Part shown: positions 1-8,962 of the stretch, piece by piece
Numbering within the stretch: the stretch's first letter is position 1
How the letters are laid out: the number at the start of each line of letters is the position of its first letter
NCBI RefSeq assembly: GCF_932526225.1
Contig: NC_064041.1
Coordinates: 11,390,813 to 11,454,812 of the forward strand
Length of the DNA stretch: 64,000 nucleotides
From: Nematostella vectensis
Taxonomy: Eukaryota > Cnidaria > Anthozoa > Actiniaria > Edwardsiidae
Direction of reading: 5' to 3'
Notes under the pieces: model-generated
Told to the model about the DNA's origin: nothing
Seen by the model: only the letters and a program-made list of their open reading frames with translations
Database searches by the model: none
Program-made: the position numbers and the translations under genes

Positions 1-700
1 ATAAGCGCCAGTGCTATGTTCTAGTTGGGCTGATAGTTCTTATGGCTATTGTTATTATCCTCTTTATATTTCTTTAAAGATGTTTTTCTAAATCAGCTAA
101 TTCCCTGGCTTCATACTGGGCTAACTGTGCTTGAAGTTCTGCCATGAGGACTGGGAAACTAAGTGCTTCTCTGTTGACCCAGTGACTAGGCTGATTCTTA
201 GTTAGATTTTGCTCTGGGGGAAGGGGGTGAGGAAGTATTTTCTCCATGAGAATCCATTATTTTAGTACAGATTTACAACAATCAGATGTATAATTATAGT
301 TGATTCTTCAATGTAAAGATTCAGTTTCTACACACTTATTGTTGAAGGACGGACATTAGAGTCATATTTTGGAAGGGGAGGGGGAGGGTTTTGTGCACAA
401 TAGCTTCCAAGGGTCTGAATGTCTTGCAATCTCATGTAGAGTTTGTTAATATTCATTCTTATTTTTAGGATGGTTTACCTTGATAATAAGAAAAAAAAAA
501 CATAATTTATTTTATATTTGGGATGGGATGGGGGGACATGTAAAAATCGCATACAAAGAACTATAACAGACCATGATGACCAGATGAAAAGGCATCAAAG
601 GAAAGTTTTATTTTACAATGATTCAACAGTTTAAGTGACAGTGTTGTAAATACAGAATGGGAGATATCTATGTATAACGAAAGTGCGTAACAAAATCGTT
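1..700. other. no gene recognised
   Basis: AT-rich sequence with short G-rich runs. I see no coding exon, RNA gene or clear repeat family here. It may be flanking DNA or the 3' end of a gene outside the window. Confidence 0.4.
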
Positions 701-716
701 AATAAATATGCGATGG

Positions 717-739
717 ATATATATATATATATATATATA
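717..739. repeat. (TA)n microsatellite at the 3' edge of a PLE
   Basis: Simple TA dinucleotide run just beyond the hammerhead ribozyme of the adjacent minus-strand Penelope-like element. It probably marks or adjoins the element's 3' end, but I could not define a target duplication here. Confidence 0.7.
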
Positions 740-770
740 GTGTTGGTTTGAGAAAAATACAAACTACATA

Positions 771-815
771 GGTTTCCCTACAGGCCTGTTTCGTGGTTGC
801 CCACTCATCAGGGGA
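771..815 (-). ncRNA. hammerhead ribozyme of a Penelope-like element
   Basis: On the minus strand the full hammerhead core is present. CUGAUGA (plus 805-811) is followed by a 4 bp stem II, GUGG/CCAC, closed by a GCAA tetraloop (793-804). Then come GAAA (789-792), a very short self-complementary stem III (781-788, CAGGCCUG, framed by A and U) and cleavage triplet GUA, so the cut would fall between plus positions 779 and 778. Inner stem I is UCCC (812-815) pairing with GGGA (775-778). A short palindromic stem III is known from PLE and retrozyme hammerheads, which tend to act as dimers. The motif lies on the same strand as the reverse transcriptase gene, about 200 bp beyond its stop, where a 3' pseudo-LTR is expected. 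Self-cleavage is inferred from the conserved core. Confidence 0.88.
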
Positions 816-1010
816 TTTAATGAGAATATTCCTACCATCGTATATATACTATTAACATTGAAATTTACATAATAATAGACTGATAGTTTTAGCTAAGGCG
901 GTAAGAGGAACAATAGTGAGTTACATTAAATATGCGGGGCGAAAACTAACAGTGCGGAACGTGTGAAAAATTGATAGCGCGAAAATATAACGGTGACGGG
1001 ATTAACAGTT

Positions 1011-2954
1011 CTAATTGTTTCGTAGCAGGGCTTTGTTTCTGTGGCGGCACGAGGACACGAGTTCATTGCGTTTATTTAGAGTTGATAGTTTGGGTTGGCA
1101 GATGATCGTCAGCTTTTCCTTGAGGCAGAGGTTGCAACGCTTAGTGGTACTGTTGTAGGCGGAGTGGGAAGAAAGAATGCGCCATGAAATAAAGTACTCA
1201 ATCATGCTGTCCTTGAGAGTCCAGACGTGTTTGCTGAGTTCGGTGGAGTTTCTGTGTTTGGCGTGTCGGAATGATGCGGTGTGGTTTCTGTACCTGGTCT
1301 TGAAGCTGTTTTCAGTGAGCCCGACGTATGTTTCCGAGGTGTTGTTGTCTTTTCGAGTTACGGTAGCTTGGTAGATAACAGATGTCTGTAGGCAGTTTCC
1401 GTCTAAAGGGCAGGTGTCTTTCTGTCGGCAGTTGCATGTCTTGTTGTTGGTAGTGGTAGGGGCGGAGCTGGCGATCTCGGTAGCCGACGATGCGGTGATG
1501 ATGCGCTTGTTGTGGTTGTCGATGATCTGTTTGGTGTTGTTCATGCAGCTGTAACTGATTTTGATGGTGTTTCTGTTGAAGATTTTACGGAGGTGGTTGT
1601 CTTTCGGGAAGTGCTTGTCTATCAGGGTGAGGAATCTGTGGCCGATGTTGGTGCTGGTGTTCTTGCTGAAGGGCGGGTTGTACCATAGGATGTTGTTGCG
1701 TTTGCGGGTTTTACGGTTGGTTACGGTGTTGGGTTCGTAGCGTAGCGTGTAGTTGTATCCGCTATCGTCGAGTGCTTTCTGGTAAGGTGGCGCGGTCTGG
1801 TCAAAGGAGGCTTGGTCTGAAGATAGGGCAGATAGGCGTCTGTTGATACCAGCAGGGATGTTCTTGATGATGGAGGGCGGGTGGTTGCTCTCACGGTGGA
1901 CATATTGTAGCGAGGAGTTCGGCTTTGTATAAGGCTGGTGTGCATTACGTTTTAGGTCGAGGGTGACGTCTAGGAAATTGACAACTTGTTTGTTTGCCTC
2001 AATGGTGATTCGGAGTCCGTTGTTGTTGAAGATGCGGCATAGTTCCTTTTTTAGGTTTTCGGTGGCTCTGGGTGTGGCGTTGGTGATGGCTAGTCCGTCG
2101 TCGCGGTAGAGTCCTACGTTCATATTGAGGTCCTGAAGTTGGGAGAGAAGGAAGTTGCCTACAAGTTCACAGGTTTCTGCGCCATCGAAGCTCCCCATCG
2201 TAACATCAAATATCGTGTTGCCTTTCTTCTGCCAGGGTGTTTGGTTGTGGACCAGAAAGGAGCTCTTGGAGTGGGTTATGATCTCTTTTTCATCAGGGGT
2301 GATTTCGTCATAGTTGGAGGCGAAGTCGAGTGCTCTTGATAGTAGGTCTTGGCTGATAGATGGGTAGAATTCTACAATGTCAAAACAGATGAAGTTGAGT
2401 TGGTGTTTGTTTTCGGCAGCCTTGAACCAGTCAATGACGGCTTTAGTGCTTTTCCATTGGTTGAAGTTTCGTTTCTTTGCAATTACGCTATTGATACGGT
2501 CGAGGATCTTTTTGCTGATTTTTCCGATTTCGGGTTTTGTGGGGTTGATGAGTCTGCAGGTAGGTTTGTTAGCGAAGTTCGGCTTATGGTCTTTGAGAGT
2601 TATGAAGGCTTGCTTGTTGGCTGTGGTGTCCATTCTATCGTCTAAATCCAGTTTTGTAGCGATCTCTTTGTTTTTCTTGTGGACAGATTGCGTTGTTTCG
2701 GAGGGTGCTTTTTTGTAGGACTTGTTTATTTCTTTTTCTAGGAGATTCTTGTAGGTAGCTGGCTCTAGTTTGTAGAAGTTTGTGGTTTTATCTGCGGGGA
2801 TCAGTAGTTTAGGTTCTTTTTTAATGTTGTCGGTGTCTTCTTTTAGCTTGCCCAGGAAAGGAGTGTTCAGGTTCTTGAACTTTACTTCCGAACCGAACTT
2901 CGCTAACAAACCTACCTGCAGACTCATCAACAATTTTTTCGATTCGTTTAACAC
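1011..2954 (-). CDS. Penelope-like reverse transcriptase with C-terminal GIY-YIG endonuclease
   Basis: 647-codon open frame. It has the PLE-type lead-in IPADKTTNFYK near residue 53, LKDHKP and FANKPTCRLINPTK before the palm, the catalytic FDIVEFYPSI block near residue 191, YRDD (the YxDD box) near 283 and FLDVTLDL after it. The C-terminal third reads as a GIY-YIG endonuclease: VIYQA, then TYVGLT, a catalytic-type Arg in FKTRYRNH and a downstream Glu in STELSKHVW, followed by Cys/His-rich ends (CNLCLKEK, CRHRNK). PLE proteins copy their RNA at chromosomal targets opened by this nuclease. The annotated start lies in junk: about the first 25 residues, including MSLQVGLLAKFG, come from the inverted 39 bp segment and flanking DNA, so native PLE sequence begins around KFKNLNTPF. 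The true N terminus is missing. There is no host gene on this strand nearby. Confidence 0.92.
   Translation of the reverse strand: MLNESKKLLMSLQVGLLAKFGSEVKFKNLNTPFLGKLKEDTDNIKKEPKLLIPADKTTNFYKLEPATYKNLLEKEINKSYKKAPSETTQSVHKKNKEIATKLDLDDRMDTTANKQAFITLKDHKPNFANKPTCRLINPTKPEIGKISKKILDRINSVIAKKRNFNQWKSTKAVIDWFKAAENKHQLNFICFDIVEFYPSISQDLLSRALDFASNYDEITPDEKEIITHSKSSFLVHNQTPWQKKGNTIFDVTMGSFDGAETCELVGNFLLSQLQDLNMNVGLYRDDGLAITNATPRATENLKKELCRIFNNNGLRITIEANKQVVNFLDVTLDLKRNAHQPYTKPNSSLQYVHRESNHPPSIIKNIPAGINRRLSALSSDQASFDQTAPPYQKALDDSGYNYTLRYEPNTVTNRKTRKRNNILWYNPPFSKNTSTNIGHRFLTLIDKHFPKDNHLRKIFNRNTIKISYSCMNNTKQIIDNHNKRIITASSATEIASSAPTTTNNKTCNCRQKDTCPLDGNCLQTSVIYQATVTRKDNNTSETYVGLTENSFKTRYRNHTASFRHAKHRNSTELSKHVWTLKDSMIEYFISWRILSSHSAYNSTTKRCNLCLKEKLTIICQPKLSTLNKRNELVSSCRHRNKALLRNN
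2544..2931. repeat. 39 bp perfect inverted repeat inside the PLE
   Basis: Positions 2544-2582, which encode part of FANKPTCRLINP, recur as a perfect reverse complement at 2893-2931, exactly where the element's coding sequence breaks off. The spacing is about 310 bp. This looks like an inversion or template-switch junction at the 5' end of the insertion. Confidence 0.9.
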
Positions 2955-3325
2955 AAGGGAGGTAGAGGTGTTTCAAATTTTTACAATACAGATTGCTAGA
3001 ATGTATGAAAGGCGAGATAGAGCCTAGTCCCGCTCGTTCTCATCGGGTTTCCTGTGCTAGGAGATTGACCGTAAGACTGCGGGGACTGGACTGGGACGAG
3101 TTTATTTTGGGCCAATGGGACCACAGTTAACCCGATCTGAAACCTGTGTAGCCATCTCCTGGGACTAGGCGGGTAATGTACCTGTGAATACATGGCGTGT
3201 AGACAAAACCCTTAGCTAACAGGCGTGTACCCAGGATTGTGGACTTTAAAAGCATACTAGCATACACACATTGGCACCAGTCGGGCCAAGACGGGACGCT
3301 AGCACAGTCTATTACCCGTGCAGTT

Positions 3326-3382
3326 CGGCAACCATGGACAGCTGTTTCGTCCTTATTAGGACTCGTCAGCATGGCATAGCCG
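3326..3382 (-). ncRNA. hammerhead ribozyme, left pseudo-LTR arm
   Basis: Exact reverse complement of the ribozyme at 3708-3764: core CUGACGA at plus 3363-3369, 5 bp stem II GUCCU/AGGAC with AAUA loop, GAAA, palindromic mini stem III and cleavage triplet GUC. It is on the same strand as the PLE gene about 400 bp downstream of it. Confidence 0.88.
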
Positions 3383-3707
3383 GTTTGCCTCAGTTAAACT
3401 TCATCGGCAAAAAAACTGCAGGGCGACTTCGACTCGAACGAAGTGCTTGGCCCGACTGGTGCCAATGTGTGTATGCTAGTGTGCTTCTAAAGTTCACATT
3501 TATGTATACATACTCGCAAGGATAGTTTGGCTATCCGACGGAGTCTTAGACTAGCAAAGGTCGCATGCGTGATCCGCACAATTGGCATCACGCTAGCCCG
3601 GTCGCAGCTCTAGATCCCACATGGATCTGAGCTGTGGTTTAAAGCACTTCGTTCGAGTCGAAGTCGCCCTGCAGTTTTTTTGCCGATGAAGTTTAACTGA
3701 GGCAAAC

Positions 3708-3764
3708 CGGCTATGCCATGCTGACGAGTCCTAATAAGGACGAAACAGCTGTCCATGGTTGCCG
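3708..3764 (+). ncRNA. hammerhead ribozyme, right pseudo-LTR arm
   Basis: Core CUGACGA at 3721-3727. Stem II is GUCCU (3728-3732) with AGGAC (3737-3741) and an AAUA loop. GAAA is at 3742-3745. ACAGCUGU (3745-3752) is self-complementary and forms a minimal stem III, or a dimer. The cleavage triplet is GUC, ending at 3753. Stem I has an inner helix, CCAUG (3716-3720) with CAUGG (3754-3758), and an outer helix, CGGC (3708-3711) with GCCG (3761-3764), separated by an internal loop as in type I hammerheads with tertiary loop contacts. All invariant core bases are present. Confidence 0.9.
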
Positions 3765-4114
3765 AACTGCACGGGTAATAGACTGTGCTAGCGTCCCGTC
3801 TTGGCCCGACTGGTGCCAATGTGTGTATGCTAGTGTGCTTCTAAAGTACCCAGGATTGGCTGAGGGGGGGGGGGGGGGGGGGGGCAGTGATAGCAATCAT
3901 ATAGAAAATACATGGTATTTGAAGACTCCTAAATAAGAAATGACCCACTTTTGGACACCAAGGTGCTTCTCCCGTGCGCACCCCCCTGTGTACGCGTCTT
4001 GCTAGTGTCATTATAATGACGTAGGAAGAAACCACCGGACAGCCTCTATCTGCTGGTGTGTTTCGGACCTTGTGGTCTGCGTCGACAGTTGATTACAACG
4101 CAGATTTATGTTTT

Positions 4115-4162
4115 TTAGAACGATATTTCGGCAGGCCAATACCTGCCTTCTTCAGGTTATAA
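4115..4162 (-). ncRNA. hammerhead-like motif, degenerate
   Basis: The minus strand has CUGAAGA (plus 4149-4155), a 6 bp stem GGCAGG/CCUGCC (4142-4147 with 4130-4135), GAAA (4126-4129) and a minimal AUAU stem III with cleavage triplet AUC. One unpaired A sits between the core and stem II, and stem I is weak (3 bp, mismatch, 3 bp). It lies 3' of a PLE C-terminal coding remnant, as expected. Activity is doubtful. Confidence 0.6.
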
Positions 4163-4298
4163 ATGAGTTACAATGGCATGTTATAGCTAGTATATGTACA
4201 AAGTTTATTGATGATTAACTAACAAAAGGTAAAAATAGTAATTGAGTTAGGAGTGACTTATGGAAGATGGTAAATAGGGTGGTGTGGATTACTAATAG

Positions 4299-4500
4299 CT
4301 AAACGGTTTCTTCACGCCGGTTGAGGCCACCGGGTTCAAGAGTGCCAGCGCGAGCTATCAGTGTGGCTTCTCTTGCTTTGCGGATGGAGTCGCGGTTATT
4401 TCTTATTTTTTCAATAGGTATGAGCTCTATGTCAGAAGCGGAGTGGTTAGGTTTTAGAAAGTGTTCATTATAATGACAAGTGATTTGTGGTACAGAGAGC
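4299..4500 (-). pseudogene. C-terminal fragment of PLE GIY-YIG protein
   Basis: About 65 codons open to a stop at 4299-4301. The reading includes HYNEHFLKPNHSASDIELIP, then IRKAREATLIARAGTLEPGG and LNRREET. The K/R-x-RE-x(2)-LI plus GGLN-R pattern is typical of the tail of PLE endonucleases. There is no start codon or upstream domain, so this is a remnant. Confidence 0.75.
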
Positions 4501-4740
4501 CAGGATTCTGAAACACAATAAAGATGCTTACTTGAGAAGCGAAGGCGAGGATTATTAGTTGCAGATCACTGATCACATAAAATGGAACTACAATGGTACC
4601 CGAGGTGTTACCCGAGCGGCTGAACTAGGGATACTTATATTATTACCCCAAATTATGCACCCGATAGTAAAAAAAAAAAGCCAAAGAGGTCTGAGTGTTA
4701 GGCAAAGTGATCGCCTTGTTTGGCCACTCAGGGACGGATG

Positions 4741-4865
4741 ATACATTTCGTGTTAAATAATTTATTACATTTTGCGTTGAAAAGTTATAACATTTCGCGT
4801 TGAAAGTTATTTCATTTCGCGTTAAGATTACATTTTGCGTTGAAAGTTATTGCATTTCGCGGCGT
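4741..4865. repeat. degenerate short tandem repeat (cgcgttgaaagttat-like)
   Basis: Five imperfect copies of a unit containing 'catttcgcgttgaaagttat', spaced about 25-30 bp. No gene. Confidence 0.7.
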
Positions 4866-4899
4866 AACAGACGGAACCAACATTTCCCGAAGAGTTGTG

Positions 4900-7190
4900 A
4901 CGCCAAAAAACATATGGCGGGAAGTTAGCTTTAGCTCCCATACATTTCTTTTAAAATTCCTGTCCAAGGTTTTTTGGGGGGACCGCCCCCCTGGATCCGC
5001 CACTGCCATTTGTTGAATATATATTTGGAACTTAAATTTAGGTGGTCGCTTAAAAAGATGTACAAGAAAAGAGATCGCCCCATGACAGGTTCTCCAATAG
5101 GGTTCTGGATTCCGGATCCTAGTGTGTGGATTCCGGATTCCAGTAGCATGGTTTCCGGATTCCAACTCTCTTTTTTTCATGGATTCCGGATTACCTGTCA
5201 TGGAGCGAAACAGAGCGCTTGCGGGACTAAGATTTTGGGACGTGGTAGCTTTACAGAGGAACCGTACTCTTAGCGTTTAGAAACGCTCGTTGAAGCTTCC
5301 TGTCTTGTTGACAATAAGTTTTTTTTAGCAATATACAATTTCATTCCATTTTTCGCAAAAAAGAGAGATTTAATTTAAAAAAAATCACCCACTCATAGCG
5401 TGGGAAGGGCGGACAATTAGCACAAATGGATCCTCCGTCACCTGCTTCTAAGAGACGAAAACATCCATAGCCCGCATTTGATTAGTATCCGTACGACACG
5501 TGGGGAGGGGGTGGATTGGAGCTTCTGACAGCTGCAAAAGAGAGTAGATCTTGTCCTACTTCCTGATGATATAAACACTATACTAGAGATCACACCCACG
5601 TAAAGCTTACTACATACTAAGCGATTTTGCACCCTCTTGAGTAGCGGATTTACGGGTAAGGGGGGTAGGGGTTTACCCCCCCTTCCCAACTTAGGATGCC
5701 TTTTTTTTGTTTTTATTAGTGTCTGTTCATTCCAAACTCGTCACGAAAATAATGACGAAATATTGTGGGTCAACACCACCCCCTCCCCCCTTGGCAAAAA
5801 TCTAGACCCGCCCCTGCTCTTCATTCGTCGGCGATCGCCAGTATCGCACGAAGAAGACGTTTAGATATCGGCAAATTCGCCGCCTCGGCAGCAAGACAGA
5901 TATGGCGTACAAAAATCGGCCAGTGTGTCGTACACTTAAAGCATTTCAAAGAACTCTATGAAATTCCCCTTTCGGCAGTAAAAAGGGATTGATCTGACAC
6001 GTGCTCATGCACACATCTAACATGCGCTCGTCACTCGGCGCATGCGCCTATGCTACCAATCTACCCACTCAGTCTCGGCTGACGCCGTTTGGCCGAATTT
6101 AGAAGAATATTTGTATAGGAGTTAAATTCACTACCTCCAAGTATATGTTTGATATATCCCCCACCCCATCCCCCTCCTTAACCCCTTCGGGGAATCCTTG
6201 GATCCTCCCCTGCCATCGTCAAATTCCACCCTCAACCCACCCCACCCACTCCACTCGCCATATTGTCACCTTATCATTCAGGTTCCTTGGTACGAATACC
6301 CACTCCTAGTCAATGGAACGAAAATGTCAATTAAATAAAATTTGAATACACATAAGATCAACCCTACTCACGACGTCTGCTTGAATGCTTAGTGTGCATC
6401 TATATTTCTCAAAACGCCCCCAAATGGTTCCCAATTTATTAAAAAGAAATAACAAAATATCTAGATTCGCCAGCGTTTGGCTCACTTGTATAAATATGCT
6501 TAGACTTTATAAAATGTATAAATATGCTATCAAGTATCAGTAGTAGAACATTAACAGCCTCTGCCAGCCGCCATTTTGTCATCCTAGCAAAGTACCAAGT
6601 GTGAATAAGAATCCATTTCCATCGACTGATTTTGGGAAGCCGGTGCGATATTTTCGATTGAAATTTGTTAATATAGTTTTAAACTTTGGGTTTGCGATTG
6701 TTATTTCAAGATTTTAGCATATTATGTGACTATCGATGTTAAATAAAAATAGAAACAGTTAGGTTCGTTCTGTATCGTCAACACCTTCCATCCTTCCCGC
6801 CATGCGGCGCGCGCCCAGCACAGCTTGCGTCAGTTTAGTATGAGTCTTACCCAGACAATACCAAATTATTTCTAATAAGCCTGATAAAATGTCTCCTGCC
6901 AGCTATGTAAACGTAAACCAAGCCCCCACATGTGGGAGAGCTTCCTGTGTGTGTTTTGATTGTTTGCCCTTCGCACAGCACGTGACGATGGTCGGGCTGA
7001 CCACGTATGTACCAATAGTCGGCGACACGCTTTTAAGCGCCACGTGGTCTTCACAACGCTGTAGCAGCCTGGATCCAGCGGTACCTAAGGAATCAAGGTG
7101 CGCGCGCACTCCGCCAAGAACACAGTCTGCGTACCTAATTTTGACTGTTTTTAAGTCTATCGTTCGATTCTGTCAGCCACTCGCTCTTCT
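4900..7190. other. intergenic, repeat-rich, no gene recognised
   Basis: Contains a short array of 'ggattccgga'-type repeats (5105-5195) and purine- or pyrimidine-rich mobile-element scraps, with G-runs and 'ccgcccctg' style ends at 4970-5010 and 5625-5830. No exon with convincing splice context or protein similarity was found. Confidence 0.5.
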
Positions 7191-7192
7191 AG

Positions 7193-8475
7193 ATCACATG
7201 TTCGTCTGCACAACTCGTTCTGCCAGATAACATATTCGTCTACACAACTCCAGAACTCGTTCTTGCAGATCACATGTTCGTCTACACAACTCCAGAACTC
7301 GTTCTTGCAGATCACATGTTCGTCTACACAACTCGTTCTTCCAGATCACACAGGCCCGTAGCCAGGATTTTGAGCGGGGGGTTCGTTTACATTTAGCATA
7401 CCATTTTCGCTTAGGAAGCTCGCTCTAGCAAGCAGCGGTACTCAATTTTCCTTTATTACAGCGGACCTTCCAGTCGAGTGGGGAGGTTCTTCCGAACCCC
7501 CCCTGGCTATGGGCCTGTCAAATGTTCGTCTACACAACTCGTTCTTCCAGATCACATGTTCGTCTACACAACTCGTTCTTCCAGATCACATGTTCGTCTA
7601 CACAACTCGTTCTTCAAGATCACATGTTAGTCTACACAACTCGTTCTTCCAGATCACATGTTAGTCTACACGACTCGTTCTTCCAGATCACATGTTCGTC
7701 TACACGACTCGTTCTTCAAGATCACATGTTCGTCTACACAACTCGTTCTTTCAGATCACATGTTCGTCTACACAACTCGTTCTTCAAGATCACATGTTCG
7801 TCTACACGACTCGTTCTTCAAGATCACATGTTCGTCTACACAACTCGTTCTACAAGATCACATGTTCGTCTACACGACTCGTTCTTCAAGATCACATGTT
7901 AGTCTACACAACTCGTTCTTCCAGATCACATGTTCGTCTACACGACTCGTTCTTCAAGATCACATGTTCGTCTACACAACTCGTTCTTCCGGATCACATG
8001 TTCGTCTACACGACTCGTTCTTCAAGATCACATGTTCGTCTACACAACTCGTTCTTCCAGATCACATGTTCGTCTACACAACTCGTTCTTCAAGATCACA
8101 TGTTCGTCTACACGACTCGTTCTTCAAGATCACATGTTCGTCTACACGACTCGTTCTTCAAGATCACATGTTCGTCTACAAAACTCGTTCTTCCAGATCA
8201 CATGTTCGTCTACACGACTCGTTCTTCAAGATCACATGTTCGTCTACACAACTCGTTCTTCCAAATCACATGTTCGTCTACACAACTCGTCCTTCCAGAT
8301 CACATGTTAGTCTACACAACTCGTTCTTCCAAGTCACATGTTCGTCTCACAACTCGTTCTTCCAGATCACATGTTTATCCACGCTCGTTTTTCCAGATCA
8401 CATGTTCATCTACGCTCGTTTTTCCAGATCACATGTTCATCTACGCTCGTTTTTCCAGATCACATGTTCGCCACG
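7193..8475. repeat. 34 bp satellite array
   Basis: About 33 copies of a 34 bp unit (cacatgttcgtctacacaac followed by tcgttcttccagat). Two recurrent variants are a/g in 'acaactc/acgactc' and c/a in 'ttccag/ttcaag'. The right edge degenerates into shorter units (8370-8475). Because two units are close to a codon multiple, long open frames appear in several phases; these are artefacts of periodicity, not genes. A MITE interrupts the array at 7351-7517. Confidence 0.95.
7351..7517. mobile_element. MITE inserted in the satellite
   Basis: 167 bp with terminal inverted repeats caggcccgtagccagg and cctggctatgggcctg. Flanks 'tcaca' and 'tcaaa' could be a 5 bp duplicated target with one change. An inverted relative sits at 60034-60212. 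Only one satellite unit carries it, so the insertion came after the array expanded. Confidence 0.8.
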
Positions 8476-8531
8476 AAGCTTCTTTGTTTGGTAGAATGAA
8501 TCATTATGAAAATAGAGTTGAATACAAAGGT

Positions 8532-8962
8532 TAGGGGTAGCGATGGGTACCTCTAAATTTTCTAAAGTCTCGGAACCTCGGCGTTTTTTACGCAATTCTC
8601 GAAGTCTCGTTTTTCTTTTTTTTTTCAAAATTTCAGGGTTCTTGGATATGTTTTATGTTGTTACCATGCTACGGGTTTCCCCTTCTCCGAGTCTAAAGTG
8701 TTGAGCCTTTTCCGCACAACATAAACTTAAGCTATTGTAGCAAGATTGCATTGCAACTCTTTTTTTCAACTTAATTTTCAACTGATGTTTATTACATACC
8801 TCGAGCAAACTATCTGAAAAACAAGCTCGGAAAAAAGCTCGGGCTCGGTTGTTCGAGACCGGAAAAGCTCGGGCCCGTATTCCAAAACTTGACAAGTTTC
8901 GGGCACGGTTTCTAAAACGTGGGTCTCCGCGCCTCGGCAATTTTTACCCATTGCTACCCCTT
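8532..8962. mobile_element. terminal-inverted-repeat element, non-autonomous
   Basis: Ends are inverted repeats of about 19 bp with two differences: ttaggggtagcgatgggta on the left, tacccattgctacccctta on the right. The interior of about 390 bp has no transposase coding. The termini are reminiscent of hAT or Harbinger types. A TTA duplicated target is possible but the boundary is ambiguous. Confidence 0.65.

Larger units (their letters stand above)
771..2931 (-). mobile_element. Penelope-like retroelement, 5'-truncated
   Basis: Element made of the RT/GIY-YIG gene (1011-2954) and a downstream hammerhead ribozyme (771-815), both on the minus strand. The 5' end appears truncated: sequence resembling the element stops near 2892 and is followed by a 39 bp inverted copy of its own coding region (2893-2931). 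The 3' end lies near a TA microsatellite. The open reading frame has no internal stop, which suggests a fairly recent insertion, but the 5' damage argues that this copy is not autonomous. Confidence 0.8.
3227..3858. mobile_element. inverted pair of PLE pseudo-LTRs with target duplication
   Basis: Two about 206 bp arms, 3243-3448 and 3642-3847, are near-perfect reverse complements; position i pairs with 7090-i, and a few mismatches sit near the outer ends. Each arm carries a complete hammerhead ribozyme pointing toward the outside of the structure. A further 46 bp copy of the outer end lies at 3449-3494. The whole unit is flanked by a direct repeat, gtacccaggattg, at 3227-3239 and 3846-3858, which fits a target site duplication of 11-13 bp, the size usual for PLEs. 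The 147 bp spacer (3495-3641) has no coding capacity. There is no reverse transcriptase inside, so this is probably a non-autonomous derivative independent of the RT copy at 1011-2954. Confidence 0.82.
4105..4500 (-). mobile_element. relic 3' end of a second, divergent PLE
   Basis: Combines a C-terminal GIY-YIG protein fragment (4299-4500) with a degenerate hammerhead (4115-4162) downstream on the same strand. This is the same order as in the intact element but with diverged sequence, so it is a different PLE family. No reverse transcriptase core remains. Confidence 0.7.

Noticed and set aside
7193-8475. CRISPR-like appearance
   Set aside because: Units abut with no unique spacers, and this is eukaryotic DNA; it is a satellite.
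7522-8534. Overlapping open frames of up to 280 codons in the satellite
   Set aside because: The same amino-acid repeats occur in several phases because of the 34 bp tandem unit; no gene signals.
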